Origin: Lewinellaceae bacterium
GTDB taxonomy: Bacteria; Bacteroidota; Bacteroidia; Chitinophagales; Saprospiraceae
Assembly (NCBI GenBank): GCA_016713985.1
Contig: JADJOD010000027.1
Span: 12,813 to 76,812, forward strand
Length of the DNA: 64,000 nucleotides
Direction: 5' to 3'
The notes beneath the pieces were generated by a model that saw only the letters and a list, made by a program, of their open reading frames with translations, was not told where the DNA came from and ran no database searches. A program made the translations under genes and the position numbers. Of this stretch, positions 50,625-59,266 are shown in pieces (positions within the stretch are counted from its first letter, which is position 1; every line of letters begins with the position of its first letter).

Positions 50625-52202
50625 TTATTTTTCCTGTTGCAACGCTTCGATCGTGCTTTCCGGCAACTGCGCGATGTCGAGGATCATCAAACCGTCGAGG
50701 CAATCGGCAAAATGGGGGTCCACGTTGAAGGCGATGAAGCGCGCGTTTTGCCGCAGGTACTGCCGGAACAAAACCGGCACTTTAAAATGGGCCGGCTCGA
50801 TGGTTTCCACCAAATTTTCAAGGGCGTCGAATTCGCCGCGCAGCAGTTCTGCCAGCAGGCCGGTATCCACGGATTTGATCTTTGCCCGAAACGGTTTGCG
50901 CGGCTCCACGAATTCGGCCAGCGCCGCATCGAAGAAAAAGCGGCGTACAAACTCTACAATGATGGCTTTGGACGCATCCGAATAATCCTTGCTGATGCTC
51001 ACCGGGCCGTACAGGTAGCGGTAGCGCGGGTGGGCGAGCAGGAAGTGCAGGATGCCTTTCCAAAGCAGGAACAGCGGCAGGCGGTGTTTCTGGTATTCGG
51101 GGGTGATGTAAGAGCGCCCCAGTTCAACAGCCTCCTCCAGGATGGGAAAAAACCCCGGCTTCATTTTGAATAAACTGCTGGTATAGAAGCCGTTAACGCC
51201 GAAACGTTTGAAAATCAGGTCGCCCTGCCCGAGCCGGTAACCGCCGGCTATTTTTTTCTCTTCCCGGTCCCAGATGATCAGTTGCAGGTAATACAGGTCG
51301 TATTCGTCGAGGTCGCGGGGTTTGCCCGTACCTTCTCCCGCAGCCCGGAACGTCATTTCGCGCAGCCGGGCGATTTCAAACATGGCATTGGGCAGGGCGG
51401 CAAAGGGCGCCACATACACGTCGAATTGTCCGCGGGAAGTGATCTTGTATTCGGGTTTCAACGCGGCTATTTCAGCGGCCATCAAGGACGTATCCACAGG
51501 CTCGGCGAGCGCTTGTACCTGCGCGGGTTTTTTGCCGGTGAACAATTCGGGACGCACGTCGAAGGGCGAACCCAGGGAAAAGATCCGGGCTTGCAGGTAT
51601 TTGCCCCAAATGCGGTTTTTGGGAAAAAGTTTGATGTCGCTCGCCGGTATGGCACTACCCACCCGCACACTGATACGCGCCGGTTGCCCCGTAAACTGGT
51701 AAGGAAGGCCCGGTATGGCTTTTCGCAAAAAACCACCCGGCAACTGGTGCGCCTGCAAATGGATGGGGATTACCGGTTGCCCGGATTTTCGCAATTGTTT
51801 GAGGATATGCCGGCGAAGAATATTTTTTCCGAAGTGGCTCAGCGGGTTGTCAGAAAAATCGATGGTAAAACCCACGGCTTCTCCTTTTTTGACGGCTTTG
51901 GCGACTTTTTTGAAAAAATTCAGAGGCAAAAACCGGTCGGCTAATTTGGTGCGCGGTGGCCGGATCGCCACTTCCCGCAGCGATTTGGGCGGCGGGGCAG
52001 GGTAGGGGTACAGGATTTTGACCGACTCATACTGCTCGCCCAGCAGGGCCAGCAGAATCCACTCGTCGAGGCCCGGCAGGAGTTGGTTGCACACAAACAC
52101 GGCGCCTTTGTTTTTCGCCAGCATTTTGCGGTCGTACTCGTCGATGTCGAGTGTCACACGCGCCTTGGCGAGTTTGGATTGGGCCAGGGAGAAGAGATGC
52201 AT
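50625..52202 (-). CDS. OlsF-like two-domain acyltransferase with degenerate N-terminal domain
   Basis: The 525-residue product joins a PlsC-like region (about 1-220) to a GNAT-type N-acyltransferase (about 245-525: FEIARLREMTFRAAGEGTGK, YLQLIIWDREEKKIAGGYRL, PILEEAVELGRSYITPEYQK, GPVSISKDYSDASKAIIVEF). This order is that of OlsF, which makes amino-acid-containing lipids such as ornithine or glycine lipids. In the PlsC-like part the expected catalytic NHPxGGLD reads CNQLLPGLDEW, with Gln for His, and the second acyltransferase motif is not evident. N-acylation by the second domain is likely; O-acylation by the first is doubtful. It overlaps the four-helix-bundle gene by 49 bases. Confidence 0.75.
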   Translation of the reverse strand: MHLFSLAQSKLAKARVTLDIDEYDRKMLAKNKGAVFVCNQLLPGLDEWILLALLGEQYESVKILYPYPAPPPKSLREVAIRPPRTKLADRFLPLNFFKKVAKAVKKGEAVGFTIDFSDNPLSHFGKNILRRHILKQLRKSGQPVIPIHLQAHQLPGGFLRKAIPGLPYQFTGQPARISVRVGSAIPASDIKLFPKNRIWGKYLQARIFSLGSPFDVRPELFTGKKPAQVQALAEPVDTSLMAAEIAALKPEYKITSRGQFDVYVAPFAALPNAMFEIARLREMTFRAAGEGTGKPRDLDEYDLYYLQLIIWDREEKKIAGGYRLGQGDLIFKRFGVNGFYTSSLFKMKPGFFPILEEAVELGRSYITPEYQKHRLPLFLLWKGILHFLLAHPRYRYLYGPVSISKDYSDASKAIIVEFVRRFFFDAALAEFVEPRKPFRAKIKSVDTGLLAELLRGEFDALENLVETIEPAHFKVPVLFRQYLRQNARFIAFNVDPHFADCLDGLMILDIAQLPESTIEALQQEK

Positions 52203-52600
52203 GGGTGAGAGGTGTGAGAGATGTGAGAGGGTGAGAGGGGTGATGGTTCAAAGGCACTTTTGATTTTGGCCACTATTTTCAGAATTTCAGTGCTTTCCTG
52301 GGTGAGCCACAGAAGTTTTTCAGAAGCATCCTTGCCGGAATCGGAAATCAGTTCCAACCAGTACAAACTCTCGTCGGCTTCTTCCACCATGATACAGATC
52401 TTGGCATATTTTTCATTTTTTGACCGACCCCGGCAAAAGGCTCTGAAATTGGCGCCCACCGAAGTAGAGGATTTACACAATTGATATAAAATAACTTTCA
52501 CTGAAGGTGTTGAGGGCAGCTTGCCGCAATAATTTATTACCTCGACTGCAAACTTCTTTGTACGTTCCCTAAACCCTTCATTGAATTCTTCGTGTTTCAT
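52154..52600 (-). CDS. Four-helix-bundle protein (23S rRNA intervening-sequence family)
   Basis: The 148-residue product matches the small S23/IVS family: FRERTKKFAVEVINYCGKLP, VILYQLCKSSTSVGANFRAF, CRGRSKNEKYAKICIMVEEA, DESLYWLELISDSG. These bundles are often encoded alone, inserted between unrelated genes, and their role is unknown. The last 30 residues (PLSPSHISHTSHPCISSPWP...) are the translation of a GTGAGAG word array and are probably not part of the fold. A 26-base perfect inverted repeat (52218-52243 and 52643-52668) brackets the gene. It overlaps the start of the acyltransferase gene. Confidence 0.88.
   Translation of the reverse strand: MKHEEFNEGFRERTKKFAVEVINYCGKLPSTPSVKVILYQLCKSSTSVGANFRAFCRGRSKNEKYAKICIMVEEADESLYWLELISDSGKDASEKLLWLTQESTEILKIVAKIKSAFEPSPLSPSHISHTSHPCISSPWPNPNSPRRV
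52203..52246. repeat. GTGAGAG word array, left arm
   Basis: Words of the form GTGAGAG(GG) and GTGTGAGAG fill this stretch. Positions 52218-52243 are exactly complementary to 52643-52668. The array encodes the low-complexity tail of the four-helix-bundle protein. Confidence 0.8.
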
Positions 52601-52634
52601 AAGTAATTGATATTTAGTTTATTATATTGTTTTT

Positions 52635-52669
52635 CACCCCTCTCACCCCTCTCACCCTCTCACATCTCC
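52635..52669. repeat. GTGAGAG word array, right arm
   Basis: The complement (CTCTCACCCC words) of the array at 52203-52246. The marC stop codon (52660-52662) lies inside it. With the left arm it encloses the four-helix-bundle gene in a 400-base loop. Confidence 0.8.
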
Positions 52670-53283
52670 TTCACCAAATGCACCAGCCCGTCCACAATAA
52701 ACTGGACGCCGATGGCAATGACGATAAAACCCATGATCCGGGCGATGGCGTTGAGGCCGCCGGCGCCGAAAACCTTGAACAGGAACGGCGCTACACGCAG
52801 GCAGGCCCACACCAAAAACGCGACGGCGACAATCGCCGCCAGGATCATCATCCGTTCGTTCCATTCCGGGTGCTGGCCGAATTGGGTGATCAGGTAGGAA
52901 ATACTGCCGGGGCCGGAGAGCAGCGGCATGGCTAAGGGCGAAAAAGCGATATCCGTGCGCTCCTGCGATTGTTTTTCCGCGTCTTTGTCATAGCCGCGTT
53001 GTTTGGTGAACCGCCCCGACATCAGTCCGAAACCGCTGATCAGCAGCGTCATGCCGCCGGCGATGCGCAGAGAATGTACGGTGAGGCCGAAAAAGCTCAG
53101 GATATAAGTGCCCGCGAGAAAAAAACTGACTAAGATCAGCAAAAAATACAAACTGGTCATCAGCGCGATCTTGTTGCGTTCGGGCCGCGGCCGGTCGCCG
53201 GTCATAGCCACGTACACGGGTATGGCGCCGGGCGGATCCACGATGGAGAAGAGCGAAAACAGGGTGGCGAGAAAAAATTCCAT
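52660..53283 (-). CDS. MarC-family integral membrane protein
   Basis: The 207-residue product (start ATG 53283, MEFFLATLFSLFSIVDPPGA) has the MarC layout of six membrane segments with the opening IVDPPGAIPVYVAMTGDR, the LRIAGGMTLLISGFGLMSG helix, and FSPLAMPLLSGPGSISYLIT. The family is conserved and sometimes called a transporter, but its substrate is not established. Its last codons lie in the GTGAGAG word array. Confidence 0.9.
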   Translation of the reverse strand: MEFFLATLFSLFSIVDPPGAIPVYVAMTGDRPRPERNKIALMTSLYFLLILVSFFLAGTYILSFFGLTVHSLRIAGGMTLLISGFGLMSGRFTKQRGYDKDAEKQSQERTDIAFSPLAMPLLSGPGSISYLITQFGQHPEWNERMMILAAIVAVAFLVWACLRVAPFLFKVFGAGGLNAIARIMGFIVIAIGVQFIVDGLVHLVKEM

Positions 53284-53517
53284 AACTGAACAGGTTTCGG
53301 ACAAACCTACGCGAAAATGCAAGTTGCCTGACCACTTGACGTATCTTTTTTACCGTTTCCTTACCAATACATATTTTCGCACTTGCTTTCCGCGTTTTGG
53401 ACTTGTTAAAATTTCCAAAAAATAAATCCCGGGCGAACGGCTTCCCCATTCTGAGGCGTTCGTTTGCCGGAATACTATGAACGAAATCCCGACTTTCAAT
53501 ACTTAAAATCGCTCGAT

Positions 53518-56500
53518 ATGAACCTTTGGAAAGGCATCTTATGCTGCTTGCTGACGGCTGCAACCTTTACACTACAGGCCCAGCAAACCACCGTGTACAC
53601 CGAAGCCAACCTCGCTTACCATCGCGGGGTGGACTTTTTTAACCAACAAATTTACGGACTGGCGCAAAAAGAGTTTCGCGCGGCGATTGCCCTGCTCCGG
53701 CCGGTGAACGAACCGGAATGGAAAGCCGTAAAAAACGACGCCGAACTCTACAACGCCAAATGCGCCGTGCGGCTCGACCAGCCGGAAGCGGAAAAAATCA
53801 CGTTCGACTTCCTGCGCGAGCATTCACCGGCCCCCATTGCCAGCCAGGCCGCACTCGAAATCGGCGATTATTACTTCGACCAGAAGGAATACGACCGCGC
53901 GCTCACGTATTATGACATGGCGCCCTCGGGCTCCGGCGCAGCCCGTGACGAAATTCAGTTCAAAAAAGGTTACAGCTATTTCGTCACCAAAAAATTTGCG
54001 CGTGCAAAAACCGAACTGACAACACTCAAGGAAAACGCGCGCAGCGAATGGTATTACCCCGCCAATTATTACCACGGCTGCTGCTCGTTTTTTGAAGGAA
54101 AATACGACGACGCCTCCAAATCGTTCCTGCGTTGTGAAAAATCGGACAAATACAAACAGATCGTACCCTACTACATCACGCAGATTTACGCCAACAAAAA
54201 ACAATACGACCAGGTGATCTCCTACGGCGCCCCGAAAGCCCAGGATTCCAACACCAAAAACCGCGCGGAAGTCAACCAACTCGTCGGACAGGCCTATTTT
54301 GAAAAAGGCGACTACGCCAAAGCGCTGCCCTACCTCGAATACGCCGCAACCAACGGCGCCACCCTCCGCCCGGCCGACTATTACCAAATCGGGTATACCC
54401 AGTACCGCAACGGCTATTACAAACAAGCGATCGAAAACTTCGAACAACTCAACAAACAGGACAGCCTGCTCGGCCAAAACGGCCTTTATCACCTCGGCGA
54501 CTGCTACCTGCGCACGGGCAACAAGTTCAATGCACGTACGGCTTTCGGCAAGGCAGCCGGCCTCGATTTTGACAAAACGGTAAAGGAAGACGCCCTGATC
54601 AATTACGCCAAACTGAGTTACGAACTGAAATACGACCGCGATGCCATCGACGCATTGCAGAAAATTCCGGCGACATCGCGCTATTATGATGATGCTCAGG
54701 CACTTATGAGCGAGGTGTTTCTCAATACCCGCGACTACGACCGCGCGATCGGCATCCTGGAAGGTATCAAAAACCGCAACAACAAACTCAACGTCACCTA
54801 CCAGCAGGTTACCTATAACCGGGGCATTCAACTGTACCAAAACGGCCAGAAAGAAGAAGCCCGCCGCTATTTTAACAAATCACTCGACAACCCCATCGAT
54901 AAACGCACGGCCGCCCTCAGCTCCTTCTGGCTGGGAACGGTGGCAAACGAAACGCAGGAATGGAACATCAGCAAACAGCATATCAGTTCTTTCCTCAGCC
55001 AGGCCCCGAAATTCAACGACCTGCCCGAAGAAAGCAGCTTGCTCATGGGCCAATACGTACAAGGTTATAACTTCTTGAAACTGAAGGATTACAGCTAGGC
55101 TTTGACCAATTTTAAAGGCGCCGTGGACGGTATCCGGAAAGCGGGCAACAAAATCCAGTCCGAACAAATCCGCAAATCCGTTTTGGGCGACGCCATCCTG
55201 CGCGCCGGCGACTGCCAGTTTAAAAACAAAAAATACGCCGACGCACTGGCTTATTACAATGAGGCGGTAAACAAACAATACGACGGTTTCGAATACGCCT
55301 TGTACCAAAAAGCCATTATCCGCGGTTTGCAGGGCAGCCAGCTCGATAAGGCCGTGGCGCTGGAAAGCCTCGTGGGACCGCTACCCCAACAGCCGTTATA
55401 CCGACGAAGCGCTGCTCGAACTCGGCAACACATACCTGGAAATGGGCAAACTGAGCGAAGCCACCACGCCGCTGCGCCAACTCGTATCCGATTTCCGCGG
55501 CAAATCGCCGCTGATCAACGAGGCGCTGATGCAACTCGGCATCATTTCCTTCCGCCAGGGCAATTACAGCGCCGCCGCCAATTATTACAAACAGGTGTTC
55601 TCCAACAACCCGGATGCCACCCAGGCCAAAGACGCCTTGTCGCTGCTCCAGGAAACATACCAGGAAATGGGGCGCCCCGATGAATACCTCGCGTTCCTCG
55701 AAACCGTGCCGGGTTACAAGGTGAGCAGCAATTCGCGCGACAGCATTATTTACCAATCGGCTGAATATCAATATCAAAACCGCAAATACCAGCAAGCCAT
55801 CGACGGGTTTACCAATTATTTGGCCAAATACCCGAACGGCCCCAGCTCACTCGACGCCTATTACTACCGCGCGGAGAGTTATGCTTCGGCCGACATAAAA
55901 AAATACGACATGGCTTTGAAAGACTACGCTTCCGTGGTCAACCGGGGGCCGAGCAAGTATTATACACGGGCGGCCGAAAAAGCGGCGCTGCTTTCGCTGA
56001 ACAGCCAGAATAACCCCGCCCAGGCGCTTGAATTCGCCCGGAAATGGGAAGAATCCGCCCCAACCGACGCATCGCGGTTCAATGCACAACTCACGGCCCT
56101 CGAAGCGGCTTATAAAAGCAGCAACAATTCCGTGGCCGTCAACGAATACGCCAACAAGGTGAATGCCTCACCGCTGGCTTCCGCCGAACAATACGCGCTG
56201 GCGAACTTCTACCTCGGCAAAATGGCTTACGACAAAGGTGATTTTACCCGCGCTTTCCCGGCCCTGCAATCGGTCGCCGAAAACGCCACCACCGCCATCA
56301 TGCCGGAAGCTTATCACCTGCTGGCCCAAATCCTTTACCGCCAGAAAAAATATACCGACGCGGAAGACCTCATTAACAACCACGCCAACAAGGCCAGCGC
56401 GGGCTACGACGACTGGATTGCGCGCAACCTGATCCTGTTGTCCGACGTGTACCTCGATCAGGGTGATAAAAACAGCGCTTCCGCCGCCCTCGAAGCGGTA

Positions 56501-56650
56501 CTGGAAAACTATAAAGGGAACAACCAGACCATCCTGAACCTCGCCCGGCAGAAATACGACAAACTGGGCAACTCCACTTCCACACCCGCCAACCTCAACG
56601 CCACCGAAAAAGGTGGTAACCTGCTGGAGCTGGAAGAAGGAGGGAATTGA
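53518..56650 (+). CDS. Large TPR-repeat envelope protein (one stop codon, one frameshift)
   Basis: ATG at 53518 begins a signal peptide (MNLWKGILCCLLTAATFTLQ); what follows is an almost continuous row of TPR helices (YNRGIQLYQNGQKEEARRYF, ADYYQIGYTQYRNGYYKQAI, ISFRQGNYSAAANYYKQVFS). An in-frame TAG at 55096-55098 (DYS-stop-ALTNF, probably CAG) and a shift at about 55377 (an extra A; correct reading SLVGRYPNSRYTDEALLELG) break it into three frames. Rebuilt, it has about 1043 residues and ends GGNLLELEEGGN. Periplasmic TPR proteins of this size act as scaffolds. The stop overlaps an open frame leading into the barrel gene, which should be its outer-membrane partner. Confidence 0.82.
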
Positions 56651-56653
56651 TTC

Positions 56654-56725
56654 GTTTCATTGTTGGATTGTTATATTGCTGGCATAACGCAATGAAACAA
56701 TCCAACAATGCAACAATGCAACAAT
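56654..56725. repeat. Inverted repeat made of the word ATTGTTGS
   Basis: CATTGTTGGATTGTT (56658-56672) pairs with 56696-56710; the right arm goes on repeating CAACAATG to about 56725. It begins four bases after the TPR gene stop codon. Confidence 0.7.
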
Positions 56726-56751
56726 ACTTTTCATTAAAACATTCAAAACCA

Positions 56752-58383
56752 ATGACTTTTCATCATAAATCCCTGTTTATCGCGATGGCGTTAATAGCCG
56801 CATCGCAAGTTGTTGTTGCACAGGACGACAAAGTGACCGGCAGTGTGGACATCATTAAAGATTTTGATGCCCGTTTGCTGGAATCCAACAAGGTCAACCT
56901 CTCGCCGACCCTGCCGCCGATCGATACCAATACCCAGCGGCAGGACTACATCGTGCCGCCCCGGCCCTTAGCCATCAAGTACGACGCGCCCAAACTGCGG
57001 CCGCTGGGTATGAAGGCGGGAAAAAAGGAGGATACCTACAACGGCTACGCCAAGGCAGGCGGCGGCGTTCCGAAAACGTTTTGGGGCGAACTGGGGTATT
57101 ATTTTGGCTCCGGCGACAAATTTGATGGCAAGGTGTGGTTCCGGCACCACAGCCTGAATGCCGAAAAATCCGTTGAAAATCAGCGCTTTTTCAATAACGA
57201 CGGCCTGCTGAACGCCAATATTTACCTCAGCGACAACCTCGCGGTGGAAGGCAATATCGGGTACAGTTTCGACCGGTTTCATTACTACGGTTACAACATC
57301 GATACCCTGTCTTTTTCCGAAGAACGCACCCGGCAGGACTTCAAACTGATTACCGTGGGCGGCCGTGTGTACAACAGCGAGCGCACCGAAGCGGACCTGA
57401 ATTTTTCCGTTGCGCCGCAGTTTTACCTGCTGAACGATTTTTATTCCAACAAGGAATCGGGTTTTGACCTCAACCTGACCGCTACAAAGTGGTTTGCCGA
57501 AAAACACCCGCTTCGGGTCACCATCCGCCCGGACCTGACCACTTTCGACGACACCTCCAAGCAAAAACTGAACAACATTTACCTGCAACCGTCCTTCACC
57601 TTCCATTCGGATATTGTGAATATCAGGATTGGCGGCAATTTTGCCAGCAACCGCGACGAGTTCAAAATTTTCCCCGACGCGGAAATTACGCTGCGCCTCG
57701 TCGGCAACAGCATCCAGGTTTTCGGCGGCGCGGGCGGCGATTTGCGGAAAAACACGTACCGCACCATGTCGGAATACAATCCGTTTATCCATATCCGAGG
57801 CACCAAAATGCGCAACACGGAATACCGCAATTACTACGCGGGTATCAAAGGCGACTTCGGCTTTCTGGAATACACCGGCCAGTTCAGCTACGCAACGGCC
57901 AACGACATCGCACTTTTCCAGACCAATTTCCAACCTTCGGGCCTGACCCGCTTCAGCACGGTGTACGATACCGCCACGATCACCAACATCCAGGGCACGG
58001 TTAAGATCCGGCCTTTCGATGCGTTGATCGTGACCGGCACCCTGAGCCAGAATATCAGTTTTGAAACCAACCAGGAAGACTTGCCCTGGGGTTTGCCCAA
58101 GTTGGAAGGTAATTTCAACGGCGTCCTGACCGTTCTGGATGGAAAAGCAAAACTGCGCGGCGGTTTGTACATCGCCGATGGCATCTGGTTCCGCGACATC
58201 GAAGGCATCACCCGCCAGAAAGGCGCCTTGTTCGACCTGAGTGTGGGCGGCAATTATTATTTCTCCGACAACATCGGCGCATTTTTGGACGTCAATAATA
58301 TCCTGAATAACAAACGCCAGCGCTGGTTTAATTACCCGATGGTCGGGCTCAATTTCCTGGCAGGCATCACGGCCCGGTTTTAG
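56752..58383 (+). CDS. Outer-membrane barrel protein, TonB-receptor-like
   Basis: The 543-residue product (start ATG 56752, MTFHHKSLFIAMALIAASQV) has a signal peptide, an N-terminal segment with TGSVDIIKDFDARLLESNKV and the Pro-rich YIVPPRPLAIKYDAPKLRPL, and then strands of a large barrel (GYAKAGGGVPKTFWGELGYY ... FDLSVGGNYYFSDNIGAFLD ... MVGLNFLAGITARF). It lacks a recognisable plug domain. It follows the giant TPR gene, with which it probably forms an envelope complex; the arrangement of scaffold plus barrel recalls secretion or motility apparatus, but no specific system is identified. The GTGAGAG hairpin starts directly at its stop codon. Confidence 0.75.
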   Translation: MTFHHKSLFIAMALIAASQVVVAQDDKVTGSVDIIKDFDARLLESNKVNLSPTLPPIDTNTQRQDYIVPPRPLAIKYDAPKLRPLGMKAGKKEDTYNGYAKAGGGVPKTFWGELGYYFGSGDKFDGKVWFRHHSLNAEKSVENQRFFNNDGLLNANIYLSDNLAVEGNIGYSFDRFHYYGYNIDTLSFSEERTRQDFKLITVGGRVYNSERTEADLNFSVAPQFYLLNDFYSNKESGFDLNLTATKWFAEKHPLRVTIRPDLTTFDDTSKQKLNNIYLQPSFTFHSDIVNIRIGGNFASNRDEFKIFPDAEITLRLVGNSIQVFGGAGGDLRKNTYRTMSEYNPFIHIRGTKMRNTEYRNYYAGIKGDFGFLEYTGQFSYATANDIALFQTNFQPSGLTRFSTVYDTATITNIQGTVKIRPFDALIVTGTLSQNISFETNQEDLPWGLPKLEGNFNGVLTVLDGKAKLRGGLYIADGIWFRDIEGITRQKGALFDLSVGGNYYFSDNIGAFLDVNNILNNKRQRWFNYPMVGLNFLAGITARF

Positions 58384-58446
58384 GTGAGAGGGGTGAGAGA
58401 GGGCGCGTCTCACCCCTCTCACCCCTCTCACCCTCTCACCCTCTCA
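58384..58446. repeat. GTGAGAG word hairpin
   Basis: 58384-58398 (GTGAGAGGGGTGAGA) pairs perfectly with 58408-58422 around a 9-base loop; the complementary CTCTCACC words go on to 58446. It starts at the base after the stop codon of the barrel gene. Confidence 0.8.
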
Positions 58447-58461
58447 CCCTTCCTCTCTCAC

Positions 58462-59238
58462 ATGAAAGCAACAAGCATCTCTTCGCATGAAAAATCCTTC
58501 CGCGACAGCGGGATCGATGCTTTCGGCAAAAAATTTATACTGACTCCCGAAACGGTGAGCATTCCCGGCGAAAGCAGCAAACTGACCTTGCTCGATTGCC
58601 GCCGCGACAACTCCGACGATTCCTTTTATTACAAAGAAATTGTGCCCAAAAAACGGATCGTGCTGCACTTTACCGCCGGCTACCTGAAAGGGGATATTGC
58701 CACCCTGACCACGCCCTATTACCACGTCTCGGTGCCATTCATCATAGCCCGTTCGGGTGATATTTACAACCCCTGGGCTTCGAAATACTGGTCGTACCAC
58801 CTCGGCGCCGATGCCGTGGGCGGGAATACGGAAATGAGCAACAGCAGCATCGGTATCGAAATATCCAACATCGGCTTTTTGGTGAAAAACGGCAAAAACT
58901 TCCACACCATTTACAGCAACGACGACGTTTATTGCACGCAGGCCGAAACGGCCTACTACACGGAGATTCCGGCCTATCGCGGACAGAAGTATTACGCCAC
59001 CTTCACGAACGCGCAGTACAATTCCCTGATCCTGCTTTTGCGTTACCTGACTGCCCGGTTTAACATTCCACGCACTTTCCTGCCCACCGATAAAATGTAC
59101 GACACCTTTCCTTCCGCGAAGGCGGCAGCCGATTTTTCAGGCATTTGTTCCCACGTCAATTTTCGCCCCACGGGCAAATGGGACATCGGCCCGGCGTTCA
59201 ACTGGAAAAAAGTGACGTTCGGGGTGTGGAAAAAATAG
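58462..59238 (+). CDS. N-acetylmuramoyl-L-alanine amidase (Amidase_2/PGRP fold)
   Basis: The 258-residue product (start ATG 58462, MKATSISSHEKSFRDSGIDA) has the zinc-amidase pattern: RIVLHFTAGYLKGDIATL, YWSYHLGADAVGG, SSIGIEISNIG, and the late CSHVNFRPTGKWDIGPAFNW with the second zinc-binding His and the conserved Lys. It should cut between muramic acid and the peptide in peptidoglycan. No signal peptide is seen, which would place it in the cytoplasm or require another export route. It follows the barrel gene. Confidence 0.85.
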   Translation: MKATSISSHEKSFRDSGIDAFGKKFILTPETVSIPGESSKLTLLDCRRDNSDDSFYYKEIVPKKRIVLHFTAGYLKGDIATLTTPYYHVSVPFIIARSGDIYNPWASKYWSYHLGADAVGGNTEMSNSSIGIEISNIGFLVKNGKNFHTIYSNDDVYCTQAETAYYTEIPAYRGQKYYATFTNAQYNSLILLLRYLTARFNIPRTFLPTDKMYDTFPSAKAAADFSGICSHVNFRPTGKWDIGPAFNWKKVTFGVWKK

Positions 59239-59266
59239 TTTCCTTCATCTTCCAAATCCAGATCCA

